Shown one piece after another: positions 52,502 to 61,651 of a stretch of DNA of 64,000 nucleotides. The stretch is from the NCBI GenBank assembly GCA_913058575.1, contig CAJXRF010000021.1, forward strand, positions 1 through 64,000. Direction: 5' to 3'. Within the stretch, counting starts at the first letter, position 1, and every line of letters begins with the position of its first letter. The notes beneath the pieces were generated by a model. That model did no database searches. It was not told where the DNA came from and saw only the letters and a list, made by a program, of their open reading frames with translations. The translations under genes were made by a program, and so were the position numbers. The stretch comes from an uncultured Bermanella sp. GTDB lineage: Bacteria; Pseudomonadota; Gammaproteobacteria; Pseudomonadales; Oceanobacteraceae.

Positions 52502-52912
52502 TTATTCATCAAAAAAACCCTCTAAAGCATCCTGTAACTCGTCACTGATGTCTTGATCTAAGCCGGATTCAATTTCTTCATCCATTTCAGTGGAGAGTTC
52601 ACTATCATCACTTAATGAGCCACCGGCGGTTTCCAATGGCTCTAGTATATTATTTTCTAGGGTCTCTTCATCATCAGGGGATTGTTCTAACAACTCTAAT
52701 GCTTCCAATAAGTCCGCTTCGCTGGTTTGCTGGCTGTTTGTGTTGTTTAGGGCGTTGTCTTCAAAAAAATCAAAATCCAATTGTGATTGGTCAAGCTTCT
52801 GAATTTCACGTATGGCTTGGCTATCAGCTTGGTGTTGTTCCGCAGCTCGCACGTGTGCATGGGCACCCAACAACCAAGAATAAACACTAAAGAGAAGCAT
52901 AAGACGAATCAT
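52502..52912 (-). CDS. Small acidic secreted protein
   Basis: 136 residues, not recognised. A signal peptide (cut near VRAAEQ) is followed by about 110 residues very rich in Asp, Glu, Leu, Ser and Gln, with patterns such as EADLLEALELLEQSPDDEE and a C-terminal LQDALEGFFDE. It is likely helical and periplasmic, with a strong negative charge. Its ATG overlaps the kinase stop codon (ATGA), so translation is coupled, and the TPR/beta-barrel gene follows 51 bases on. It may be a ligand, chaperone or regulator for the kinase. Confidence 0.72.
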   Translation of the reverse strand: MIRLMLLFSVYSWLLGAHAHVRAAEQHQADSQAIREIQKLDQSQLDFDFFEDNALNNTNSQQTSEADLLEALELLEQSPDDEETLENNILEPLETAGGSLSDDSELSTEMDEEIESGLDQDISDELQDALEGFFDE

Positions 52913-54498
52913 GGTGATCGCCTTTTAGAGTCCGAGTGTTGAGAGGATTGAAAGGTGACTTTAAAATTGGCTCCCCCTAGTGGCGAGTCCGTAACGGCTA
53001 TATTGGCTTGGTGTAAGCGGGCTATACGCGAAATAATGGCAAGGCCCAATCCGAACCCACCTGTTTGACGATTACGGCTAGAATCAAGGCGCACAAAAGG
53101 GGTAAATATACGTTGGCGCTGATCTTCTGGTATGCCATCACCATCATCACTGATTTGTAGCGTTACTGGGTGTTCAGTAAGCGATATTCGTACTGTTGAT
53201 TGGGCATGTTTGAAGGCGTTGATCATTAAGTTTTGCAGCATGCGTCGTAATTGATTGGCATCGCCTTTCACGCAAACAGCGTGTTGTGGAAAGTTTATTT
53301 CTAGCTTAATGGCTTGGTAGGGCTCATATATTTCAGCGAGCATAGTATGAATAAGCGCCACCATGTCTACGTCAGTAGGCTGTGGTGTATTGTTAGAATC
53401 GAGCATTTGAAAAACTAACAATTCTTCTACCAGTAAATCTAGTTCTTGTATGTCGTGATTAAGTTTTTCAAGCCTAACTAGGTCTTGTTCTTGGGCTTTG
53501 TCTTTTAACATTTCCACACGAAATTTCATGCGTGAAATGGGGGTTCTTAATTCATGGGAAATGGCTTGAGTTATGTCTTTTTGGTCTTGCAATAGGTTTT
53601 CAATTCGACTCGCCATCACGTTAATGCCCTTGGCCATATCGCTAATGGCATCTTGGCCAGTATCGTCAATGCGTGTGCCTAGGGTCGTTGGCCCAAAGTT
53701 CACCACTACTTCACCGATACGCTTCATGCGCCTTTCAAGAGATTTAACCAGTAAATAAATAAAGAACCCAGTGACGCACAAGGCAAACACCAATAAAGCG
53801 GCCATGAGCCAAGTGGGATTGGCGTTATAAGTGGCAATGGGGCCTATGGCTAAATATTGGCGTGTACTTTTATAACGGCTGTAGACATGCAAAACATCTT
53901 GGTTACTTTTGTCTTTATCAAACGAGACCACCACATCGCCGCGGTCAAGTCGCAGCAGCTGTTGGTTATCAAGACTCAGCTGGTTTTTACTGTAAATATT
54001 AATGTCGTAATGGAAGTACTGGCGCAAGCGAACCAGTTGTTCAAATTGTTTGGATCTAGGGTAGCGACCCAATTCATTTAAAATTAAAAAAGCGGTAATA
54101 CGAAGTTGTTGTTCGGCTATGTTCTTAAGCTTTACGCTGATTAATTCGCCATCGTTAGCCTGAGTCCAGATACGGCTATGAATGCCATCTTTGAGCGGCT
54201 CGATGTAAATTTTATCTTGTAAAAGAGTTTCAATTTGGCTGTGGGAGAGGGGAGAGGTGTTTGCCTTGCTAACAGTAATAGGCAGGCCAATCAGCTTCTC
54301 CACTAAGTCAATCCATTGCTTACGCTTGTTGCCTTGGTGGCGATTCACGCCTTGCGTAATTAACTGCTGAGTACCACTGAAAATAGACAGGGTGTATTCG
54401 CTTACACGCACATGATTAATATACTGATAAGCTAAATAGCAGCAGGAAATGGATATTAAAGTTGAAAACAATATGCCGCTATAAATTCGTACAAACAT
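52909..54498 (-). CDS. Sensor histidine kinase
   Basis: 529 residues: two membrane segments (about 8-28 and 232-255) around a long periplasmic sensor domain, a HAMP linker, phospho-acceptor His315 in AISHELRTPISRMKF, and an ATPase domain with N-box NLMINAFKHA, DDGDGIPED and FGLGLAIISRIA. It is first in the operon that ends with the response regulator at 49931, an unusual separation of kinase and regulator by two envelope-protein genes. Confidence 0.94.
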   Translation of the reverse strand: MFVRIYSGILFSTLISISCCYLAYQYINHVRVSEYTLSIFSGTQQLITQGVNRHQGNKRKQWIDLVEKLIGLPITVSKANTSPLSHSQIETLLQDKIYIEPLKDGIHSRIWTQANDGELISVKLKNIAEQQLRITAFLILNELGRYPRSKQFEQLVRLRQYFHYDINIYSKNQLSLDNQQLLRLDRGDVVVSFDKDKSNQDVLHVYSRYKSTRQYLAIGPIATYNANPTWLMAALLVFALCVTGFFIYLLVKSLERRMKRIGEVVVNFGPTTLGTRIDDTGQDAISDMAKGINVMASRIENLLQDQKDITQAISHELRTPISRMKFRVEMLKDKAQEQDLVRLEKLNHDIQELDLLVEELLVFQMLDSNNTPQPTDVDMVALIHTMLAEIYEPYQAIKLEINFPQHAVCVKGDANQLRRMLQNLMINAFKHAQSTVRISLTEHPVTLQISDDGDGIPEDQRQRIFTPFVRLDSSRNRQTGGFGLGLAIISRIARLHQANIAVTDSPLGGANFKVTFQSSQHSDSKRRSP

Positions 54499-54989
54499 AT
54501 TTATTTATTGACCAAATTTTATTTGCTGTATCAAGGTTGCCCTTTAATAATTAAAGGCTTGGATGGCTTTTCATTCAAAGCGCAATGTTTAAATTTGTTA
54601 AGGCTTTATTGTAGGGGGGCAATGAAATGTAGGGAAGCACTATATTTCCCTTACAAAACGCTAACAAATGCTCCTTAGCCCTTTAGACTCGGGCACATCC
54701 CAAAATGCAGTGTAAGCGAGAGCCCCTTAATATGACTTTTTAAGCCATTATTGAGAGACCGAGTTCACGTTTAAATTGTGCCATATCGCTTAGTTATTTT
54801 TCTGCCAACAAATGACTAACATTCTCATAGCACTCCCATAACACAACAGGAACACAGCTAACAATTGAACTGGCTAAGATGGTTTCAGGGTTTGAGAAGC
54901 CTTGTTAAATATCACTCAATTCAACAAGGCACTCACTCCATTAATAGAAAGACAGCGAGTTTACTATCGAATCAACGGGAAGCCATATT
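54499..54989. other. 491-bp divergent regulatory region
   Basis: No gene seen. It separates the kinase operon from the divergent DUF5666 gene. AACAAATG occurs at 54663 and 54809 and related TAACA sequences at 54820 and 54859, which might be response regulator sites. GCCTTGTT (54899-54906) and AACAAGGC (54923-54930) form a perfect inverted repeat 60 bases before the DUF5666 start. Confidence 0.45.
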
Positions 54990-56807
54990 ATGAAGTCTTA
55001 CATGAAAAAAAGTTTGCTGGTTACGGCCATGATGGGGGCGATCACAGGTTGTAATGTGGATGTATCGCAAGATGACGCGGATAAAGCGAGCAATGCAAAA
55101 TACAGCGGTGAGGGCACCAGTACAGGCGCAGTGACACGCAAAGATGCCTCTAGCATTACTGTTAACGGTATCCGTTTTAATGTGAGTCAGGCCTCCATTA
55201 ACCTTGATGGTCAAACTGGCAGTCAAGACCAAATTAAACTGGGCCAAGTGGTAACCATTACAGCAGACTACAATAGCGACGGCTCGGCCACAGCCTCCAT
55301 GTTAACCTACGATGATAGCCTGCAAGGACCTGTCGACAGCGTAAACCTGACCGGCCATAGCTTAATTGTGATGGGTCAAACCATCTTAGTGAACAATGAA
55401 ACTTTATTTGATGGCATTACCCTAGAAACCATCACTCAAGGACAAGTATTAGAAATCAGTGGCCTAAGTAACTCATTAGGCCAATGGCAAGCAAGCTATA
55501 TTGGTTTGTCTGATCAAAGTATTACCGAGTTTGATACCTTGGGTGTGGTAAGTGCATTAGATGCCGCGGCCATGACCTTTAAGATTAATGAATTAACGGT
55601 AGATTACAGTCAGGTTAGAGATTTAAACGAAGTCCAACAATGGATAGCCAATGATAAACTGATTGATGTGTACGGTACCATGACAGAATCAGAAGATGGT
55701 TCAATAGTATTGTTGGCCGCTGAAGTTGAAAGCGAAGAAACCATCATGGGTGAACATGGTGAGTTATTAGAAATTGAAGGCCTTGTCACCACAGCCATTA
55801 ACAATGGTCAGTTCCAGGTGTCTGGTGTTACGGTGTTGGTAAATGATGAAACGCAATTTGATTTCGGCGAAGCGTCTTTATTAGTAGTAGATGCATTAGT
55901 AGAAGTGGAAGGCACCATTAATGAAGATGGTACCATCACTGCAGAGTACATTTTTGTAGAACCTGAAAACCTTCTAGAAGTGGCCTCGGTAATTGAAGCC
56001 ATTGATGTTGAAAATAATACGGTGACCATATTAGGTAAAACCTTTAGTGTTAATGACAGCACTTTGATCGCCAATGAAGACATGTTAGAAGAATATGAAG
56101 ATTGGGATGAAAGCGATGACTACAATGAAGATGATTTTGATTTAAGCAACTTCAATGAAGAGGATTTTAACGAAGAAGACTTCAACGACGAAGACTTCAA
56201 CGACGAAGACTTAAATGAGGCGAATCTTAGTAATGAAGAGTTTGATGACGAATACGATGACGAAGATTGGCAAGAAAACATCAGTACTCTCACATTAAGT
56301 GATTTAAGTATTGGTGATTATGTTGAAGTAGCCGCTTACCATTCAGGTGAAGGCCAACCATTAGTTGCCATCTTCCTTGGAAAAATGGAAGCCGATGAAG
56401 CAAATGAAGTCTTTATGGCTGCGCCCATTGAAAGCATCGAGACCACGCAAAAGACCATCACTGTATTTGGTGAAACCGTTGACCTAACGGCACAGGGCAT
56501 CGAGTTGTATAGCTTCCTAGACTTTGGTGATGACTGGGATGAATATGATGAAATGGAAGGGGAAGAAGGCACGGACATGAGCGAGGAGTCGCTGGATGAT
56601 GAAGGCACGACTAATGAAGAAACAGTTGACGAAACGCCATTAAGTGCCGATGAATTCCTACAAAAAGCATCAGTAGGCAGTCAAGTGTTCATGTCAGGCA
56701 TTAATAATGGTGGCAGTATTACTTGGCAATATGTGGAAGTGGAAGAAGAGCCAGTTGCACAAAATGATACTGCACCAAGCACTCCAGAGGCGCCAGTCAC
56801 ACCTTAA
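54990..56807 (+). CDS. DUF5666-type lipoprotein with acidic pentapeptide-like repeat
   Basis: 605 residues. A lipoprotein signal (AITGC) is followed by several repeats of a small beta domain of the DUF5666 type: ASSITVNGIRFNVSQASINL near 50, HSLIVMGQTILVNNETLFDG near 120 and NNTVTILGKTFSVNDSTLI near 350. Residues about 370-430 are very acidic and contain EEDFN/DEDFN/DEDLN/EANLS units with Phe or Leu every fifth residue, resembling a short pentapeptide-repeat helix. A second acidic stretch lies near 515-550. The function is unknown; it is probably a surface or outer-membrane protein. It is divergent from the kinase operon and ends at a strong terminator. Confidence 0.8.
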   Translation: MKSYMKKSLLVTAMMGAITGCNVDVSQDDADKASNAKYSGEGTSTGAVTRKDASSITVNGIRFNVSQASINLDGQTGSQDQIKLGQVVTITADYNSDGSATASMLTYDDSLQGPVDSVNLTGHSLIVMGQTILVNNETLFDGITLETITQGQVLEISGLSNSLGQWQASYIGLSDQSITEFDTLGVVSALDAAAMTFKINELTVDYSQVRDLNEVQQWIANDKLIDVYGTMTESEDGSIVLLAAEVESEETIMGEHGELLEIEGLVTTAINNGQFQVSGVTVLVNDETQFDFGEASLLVVDALVEVEGTINEDGTITAEYIFVEPENLLEVASVIEAIDVENNTVTILGKTFSVNDSTLIANEDMLEEYEDWDESDDYNEDDFDLSNFNEEDFNEEDFNDEDFNDEDLNEANLSNEEFDDEYDDEDWQENISTLTLSDLSIGDYVEVAAYHSGEGQPLVAIFLGKMEADEANEVFMAAPIESIETTQKTITVFGETVDLTAQGIELYSFLDFGDDWDEYDEMEGEEGTDMSEESLDDEGTTNEETVDETPLSADEFLQKASVGSQVFMSGINNGGSITWQYVEVEEEPVAQNDTAPSTPEAPVTP

Positions 56808-56830
56808 CAATTCATTGTTATTTAAATGCA

Positions 56831-56859
56831 AAAAGCCGCTGTCTTCAGCGGCTTTTTTT
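56831..56859 (+). terminator. Strong intrinsic terminator
   Basis: AAAAGCCGCTG pairs with CAGCGGCTTTT around a short loop and is followed by a T run. Confidence 0.9.
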
Positions 56860-56899
56860 ATGGGGTTAATTTGGTGGTGATAGAATAAAATATAACGAA

Positions 56900-57871
56900 T
56901 TAACTGTTCATGTCAGCTTGATAAATTAAACATTGATTTCGCCCGTTATCCTTACACTTGTATAAAGCCACGTCACTTTGCTTTAACCATTGGGAGTGGT
57001 TTTCAATTAAAGGGTTAAATTCAGCTATGCCCACGCTGATGGTAAAATTTATGTCTTTACCATCTGACTTTATCGTGCAAGCTTGTACTTTTTGGCGCAA
57101 GCGCTCACTGAAGACTAAGGCTTCTGCTCCAATGGTGTCCGTGAGGATAATGCCAAATTCTTCACCACCATACCGGCCTGCAATGTCTGTGGTGCGCAGG
57201 GACCCCTGAATTATTTTAGACAACTCTTTCAATACATCATCGCCACACTGGTGACCATATTGATCATTGACGTCTTTAAATTTATCAATATCCAATAACA
57301 CTAAAGAGCTGATGCTGTCATAGCGGCTGCAGCGTTGAAATTCTGTTTCCATAGACTCTTGCCAGAACCCTCGATTATTAAGTTGGGTGAGTTGGTCAGT
57401 GCGACTTAACTGTTGCAGTGAGACATTGGCTTCTTTTAAGGCGAGTTTATTAACGGCTGCATCGGTAACATCATAAATGGTCATACAAATGTGATTCACA
57501 GTGCTGTCAGTGGAGCCAAGCGGAATGATAGTGGTGTTTTGATACATGTAACGAGCCGTGCCCGTAATAGGGCGGTAATTTTTAAATTTAAAGACGTAGG
57601 GGCGTTGTTCCCAAGTGGTGAACGTTCGATTTTTTAATAAGAAAACAGAACGGGCTTTTTTTCGTAACCACTCCTCTGGAATTTCTTTAAATACGTCAAA
57701 AATCGATTTATTTTTAACATTGTCAGGGCTTAAGCCACTGTGGTTTTCCATGAAGGAATTCCACACTAATATATTGAATTCCCGGTCCATTACCACTAAC
57801 CCTACATCTATGGTTTGCAGCATATCCAGTAGCCAATGAAATTCTGTAATGTCCAGTGATTCGCTAGTCAT
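56900..57871 (-). CDS. PAS domain diguanylate cyclase
   Basis: 323 residues: a PAS domain (about 10-150; VVMDREFNILVWNSFMENHSG) and a GGDEF domain (about 160-320) with GGEEF at 235-239 and an RTTD (RxxD) inhibitory site five residues before it. It is cytoplasmic and likely active, with product inhibition. It is the last gene of an operon with a CheC-like phosphatase and a single-domain response regulator, whose signalling it probably reads or outputs. Confidence 0.92.
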   Translation of the reverse strand: MTSESLDITEFHWLLDMLQTIDVGLVVMDREFNILVWNSFMENHSGLSPDNVKNKSIFDVFKEIPEEWLRKKARSVFLLKNRTFTTWEQRPYVFKFKNYRPITGTARYMYQNTTIIPLGSTDSTVNHICMTIYDVTDAAVNKLALKEANVSLQQLSRTDQLTQLNNRGFWQESMETEFQRCSRYDSISSLVLLDIDKFKDVNDQYGHQCGDDVLKELSKIIQGSLRTTDIAGRYGGEEFGIILTDTIGAEALVFSERLRQKVQACTIKSDGKDINFTISVGIAEFNPLIENHSQWLKQSDVALYKCKDNGRNQCLIYQADMNS

Positions 57872-57877
57872 GATTCC

Positions 57878-58498
57878 TCATAATAAACAACTAATGCGTT
57901 CATTGAGCGACAGCAAAGAGTCTTCTGTGAACAGTAACAATAAGTCGCAGTTAATATCGTAATCTTTTATGGTGTAGTTTATTTCAATGGCCAAAGCTTT
58001 TTTCCAGTGCTTGTTTTCGGCTTTCATTAATTCGCTAATATTGCAGTGTTGCCCCATGACAACAGGGTGGCCTAGGCTAAAATCTAAATCCAGTTGGGTG
58101 GAAAATCCGTTAATGCAGGCGCCTGTTAAAATGCTGGACATTTCAGTTAGCAATTCTATTTCTATGGTGTCTGTCAGCTCGCCGGTGTATTCCATTAATT
58201 TAGCAATGTCTTCAAAGCTTGCGTCATTAAAGATAATAAGGGCTTCGCCACTGATGCCTGCACCAATAAAGCCTTGGCACACGGAGGAGACAGAATTGGT
58301 GTCTTCTAGGGCCGATAGGGCCATTTGTAATTCAGTGACTTCTAATAAATTAACATTGGGAATGGGCAGAATAACGTAAACATCCAGCAATCTAGCCAGT
58401 AGGTCAGCGGCTTGCCCCATGGCTACGTTAGTGATTTCTTGGTAACAATCACGTTGCTCTTCACTGAGCATCAAATCAATCGGAGGAAGCTTACTCAT
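57878..58498 (-). CDS. CheC-like phosphatase
   Basis: 206 residues of the CheC/CheX fold. The first active-site helix is YQEITNVAMGQAADLL with the ExxN pair. The second, LLTEMSSILTGACIN, has Ser where the family usually has Asn, so one of its two sites may be altered. CheC proteins remove phosphate from CheY-like receivers; the partner is most likely the response regulator encoded just upstream, whose stop overlaps this ATG by four bases. No other chemotaxis genes are in the window. Confidence 0.85.
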   Translation of the reverse strand: MSKLPPIDLMLSEEQRDCYQEITNVAMGQAADLLARLLDVYVILPIPNVNLLEVTELQMALSALEDTNSVSSVCQGFIGAGISGEALIIFNDASFEDIAKLMEYTGELTDTIEIELLTEMSSILTGACINGFSTQLDLDFSLGHPVVMGQHCNISELMKAENKHWKKALAIEINYTIKDYDINCDLLLLFTEDSLLSLNERISCLL

Positions 58499-58866
58499 GG
58501 GCTTAAAATCCCAAATTCAGTGAGCACATGGGTGATTTTTTCTTCATTAATGGGCTTTTTAATGAAGTCCATGGCACCAAGCTGTTTTACCCGTGCCAAG
58601 GCTTCTGGTTGAATATCTCCCGATACCACCACCACCATGGCAGGTAGATCTTCCCTTTTAATGATCTCAAGGGCCCCATAGCCATCCATGACGGGCATGG
58701 TTAGGTCTAAAAACACTACCTCGCCTTTGCCAGCACGAATCGCATCTACCCCTTCTTGGCCATTTTCGGCAAAGGTTATTTCCACGTCCCAATCTTTGGG
58801 CAATGCTCTGGCCATCTGTTTGCGCGCAAAGCTGGAGTCATCACAAATGAGTATTGGCGTTGACAT
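58495..58866 (-). CDS. Single-domain response regulator
   Basis: 123 residues, receiver only: PILICDDSSFARKQMARAL with the Asp pair, phospho-acceptor Asp54 in VFLDLTMPVMDGYGAL, VVVVSGDIQPEAL and the Lys of FIKKPI. There is no output domain, so it acts by protein contact. It is first in the operon with the CheC-like protein and diguanylate cyclase. ATG 58866 begins at the usual start of the family; ATG 58881 is also possible, as neither has a clear ribosome-binding site. Confidence 0.9.
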   Translation of the reverse strand: MSTPILICDDSSFARKQMARALPKDWDVEITFAENGQEGVDAIRAGKGEVVFLDLTMPVMDGYGALEIIKREDLPAMVVVVSGDIQPEALARVKQLGAMDFIKKPINEEKITHVLTEFGILSP

Positions 58867-58887
58867 AAAGTGCAGTTGCATATCCAA

Positions 58888-59277
58888 GAATGTATACCCT
58901 AATTAAAGCTGGAAATAGCAGGGCTGCCAGTTAGTGAGGGTGAGAAATACGTCAAATGCAGCAAATTAATTTAGATTACGTCATTATTTTTCAATGAATT
59001 ACAGACAGGTAAAGGTATAAAGTACGGGCCAAAAGAGCCCTAGTCACGAGATTATGCTGGATTAAGCGTTCGCAGAGGGCCTCAAAGGGAAAAATAAGGT
59101 TATTAGTTCACGTTAGGCCTGAACGAGCGTACCCCGTAAAGCAAGGCAATGCAGTGGCAATGGAAAATGCGCTGTGTTAATTTCCGGCATAAAGCTTGTC
59201 GTATGGATTATTCGTTAATAGAGCGCTATTTTCGTCTTTCTGCTGGGTATCGATTCACAAATGGATGTGCCGTTATC
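58888..59277. other. Divergent intergenic region
   Basis: It separates the response regulator operon from the LuxR-hydrolase gene. The frame of the latter stays open to 59149, but 59149-59277 has no good ribosome-binding site, and I treat it as leader with modest confidence. I see no clear operator. Confidence 0.4.
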
Positions 59278-61008
59278 ATGAAACTAGGCCAAGACAACCA
59301 GGATATTATTGAGCTTATTTACGGTGCTGCCACCAATGGCCATTTGTATTTAGAGTTGCTTGAAAGCCTTAAAAACAGCATTGATCAAGATCAAAAATTA
59401 ACGCCTGTTAGCACCTTAATAGTTCACCTTAAGCAATCTTCTGAAATATCCCAGCGCTTTTTTGAAAGCCAACAACAACAAATGGTGTACAGCACCCTTG
59501 CCGAGCAATTGCCTTATTCTATTTTGCTGTTAGATGAAGGTGCTCAGATTATTTTTGCCAACGAAAGTGCTTTTAAGTATGCCCAAATCAAGCACTTAAA
59601 ACAGTTACCCAAGGCATTGAATTTGAGTTGTGAATTACAAAATACATTGTTGAAAAAACAAGTAAAAAATATTGCACGCCATCAACGCAGCGACACCCAA
59701 GCCATATTGCTAGAAGGGCCCAGCGAGGAAGGTAATGGCGACCCATTATTGGCCATGCTGAGTCCTATTACCCAAGTAAAGGGGCTGTACAACGGGCATA
59801 TTCCCAGCAGGGCTGTCGCGGCATTGTTTATTTCGCAACAACCTAATGTGCCCATTCAATTTGAGCAATTGCAAAATTTGTATCATTTAACGCCCACGGA
59901 AGCCTTTATCGCAGGCAAGTTAGCCAGTGCTTATTCAACCGAAGACATTGCTAAAATTCGCAATAGCACAGTGGCCACTATTCGAAATTACATCAAGTCA
60001 ATCCTGCAAAAAACCAATACTAAAAAGCAACAAGAGTTGGTGTCGCTTTTGTTGCGTTCACCATTGTCACTCAATGGAAGTTTTAAGAAATCACTTCAAA
60101 AAAACGCCCAACTCATTGGCCAAGACTTTTTACTTGAACTTAATGATAAGCGTCAATTGTCTTATCGGGTGTATGGGGATATTCGTCATACCCCTATTTT
60201 GCAAAGTCATGCCTCGTTAAGTTGTCGCTTAGAAGCCACCTTATATATGGAATCTCTATTGGCGCAAGGGTTTTGTGTCATTGTGCCAGAGCGCGCTGGT
60301 TTTGGTTTGTCCTCCAAGCCCCCTTATGAAAGCATGTTGGATTACCCGGAAGACATTGTGCAATTACTCGATTATTTAAATATCACTTCTGCATATTTGT
60401 TAGGCACGCTGGCTGGCGGTTGTTTTACGCTGGCCATGGCCCATGCTTACCCAGAGCGAGTGAAAGAAATCATGCTAATTGAATCATTTTCACCCAAGGT
60501 GGATCCAGCCAAGATAGAAGGGGCACCGTTTTTTTATCGACACTTTCCCCAATTTTGTCAGTCTTGGCCCCGCTTGGCGTTGTATTCCATGCGTTTGAGT
60601 ATGTTTGAATTTAAGCGCAAGCCTGAAGAATCTTATCGTCATTTGTTGGGTTTATTTAACGAAGCAGATGCAAAAATTCTTGGGTTATCGGAAGTGAAAA
60701 GTCCAGTGAAGTTACAAGCTATCGAAAGCACTCGCCAAGGAGTGGAAGCTCTATTACAGGATATCATCTTAACCACACAAGCTTGGGGATTTGATGTTGC
60801 TGAAATAAAGCAACCGTGTCACATTTTTTATGGGGAAGGGGATTCTGTGGCCAAGGCGTTTTCTAAAGAATTACAGGTACTGTTGCCTAATAGCATAAGT
60901 CACTATTATGAGCATGAAGGTTTTGCCTCCATGATGTACCTGAAACTCCCCAAGTTGTTACAAACTCTCAACTGGAGCAATGAGGCTCAATTAAGAAGCG
61001 CCTGCTAA
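59278..61008 (+). CDS. LuxR-type regulator fused to an alpha/beta-hydrolase-like domain lacking the nucleophile
   Basis: About 576 residues. An N-terminal PAS-like sensor region (about 1-190) is followed by a LuxR helix-turn-helix (about 204-260; LTPTEAFIAGKLASAYSTED, TVATIRNYIKSILQKTN) and an alpha/beta-hydrolase fold (about 285-570; VIVPERAGFGLSS, DIVQLLDYLN). At the nucleophile elbow the usual GxSxG reads GTLAG, with Leu378 in the Ser position. An Asp (YGEGDSV) and a His (YEHEGF) remain at the later triad positions. The hydrolase part is therefore probably a ligand sensor. The start is uncertain: ATG 59203 and 59149 are in frame. Confidence 0.8.
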   Translation: MKLGQDNQDIIELIYGAATNGHLYLELLESLKNSIDQDQKLTPVSTLIVHLKQSSEISQRFFESQQQQMVYSTLAEQLPYSILLLDEGAQIIFANESAFKYAQIKHLKQLPKALNLSCELQNTLLKKQVKNIARHQRSDTQAILLEGPSEEGNGDPLLAMLSPITQVKGLYNGHIPSRAVAALFISQQPNVPIQFEQLQNLYHLTPTEAFIAGKLASAYSTEDIAKIRNSTVATIRNYIKSILQKTNTKKQQELVSLLLRSPLSLNGSFKKSLQKNAQLIGQDFLLELNDKRQLSYRVYGDIRHTPILQSHASLSCRLEATLYMESLLAQGFCVIVPERAGFGLSSKPPYESMLDYPEDIVQLLDYLNITSAYLLGTLAGGCFTLAMAHAYPERVKEIMLIESFSPKVDPAKIEGAPFFYRHFPQFCQSWPRLALYSMRLSMFEFKRKPEESYRHLLGLFNEADAKILGLSEVKSPVKLQAIESTRQGVEALLQDIILTTQAWGFDVAEIKQPCHIFYGEGDSVAKAFSKELQVLLPNSISHYYEHEGFASMMYLKLPKLLQTLNWSNEAQLRSAC

Positions 61009-61039
61009 GCGACCTTTAAAGGGCTTTTTAACGTAGTCA

Positions 61040-61651
61040 CTATAAAGAACTCATTTGTAATGGTATATGTTGCGAATGGCTTTCATTCTGGGGGCCATGA
61101 TTCATTATTTGCAACAGATCAAACACAACTTCACTGGGCACCCACTGCTGAGTGTTAAGTTGATTGCCTAGATGTGTCAATAACTTCAAAACCAACGGAT
61201 CTTTAGCAAACTGCCTGAGGCTTTGAGAAAAACCCAGTGCCGCTAAATCTAAATCAGCTAGATTTGGCAATATCACTTTATTATCAACCGTGACTTCACT
61301 GATGGATCCCAATAAGCGGAGCAGGTTAATGACTGAATGATGAGATTGACTGCCTGGGAATAGATCACTGAGACTTAAATGAGGCGCCGCTTTAACCCTG
61401 GCAAACTGGTAATTCCCTAAGGTAAAGGTAATGCGGTCATTTGGAAGATAGAGAAATTCACCTTGGGTACTGGTGACACCTGTGAAGTGATCACTGTGAT
61501 AATGAATATTCGCCAAAGGAGCATCAAATAACTGCCCAATTAACACCCTAGAATGACCACTTAGGCTGGCTTGTTCCGAAGTTTTATGTAAACAGCCGCC
61601 CAATAAAATAACTGCTGATAGTAGCGCCAACAAACTCATTATTTTCTTCAT
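61040..61651 (-). CDS. Lipoprotein of unknown function
   Basis: 203 residues with a lipoprotein signal (ILLGGC). The mature part starts GQLFDAPLANIHYHSDHFTG and has GVTSTQGEFLYLPNDRITFTLG, an Ig-like or carboxypeptidase-regulatory-like beta domain seen in many gammaproteobacterial surface lipoproteins. DLFPGSQSHHSVINLLRLLG and a helical C-terminal part follow. The length is at the short end for such proteins, so it may be a truncated member. ATG 61651 is preferred to TTG 61657. The role is unknown. Confidence 0.7.
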   Translation of the reverse strand: MKKIMSLLALLSAVILLGGCLHKTSEQASLSGHSRVLIGQLFDAPLANIHYHSDHFTGVTSTQGEFLYLPNDRITFTLGNYQFARVKAAPHLSLSDLFPGSQSHHSVINLLRLLGSISEVTVDNKVILPNLADLDLAALGFSQSLRQFAKDPLVLKLLTHLGNQLNTQQWVPSEVVFDLLQIMNHGPQNESHSQHIPLQMSSL

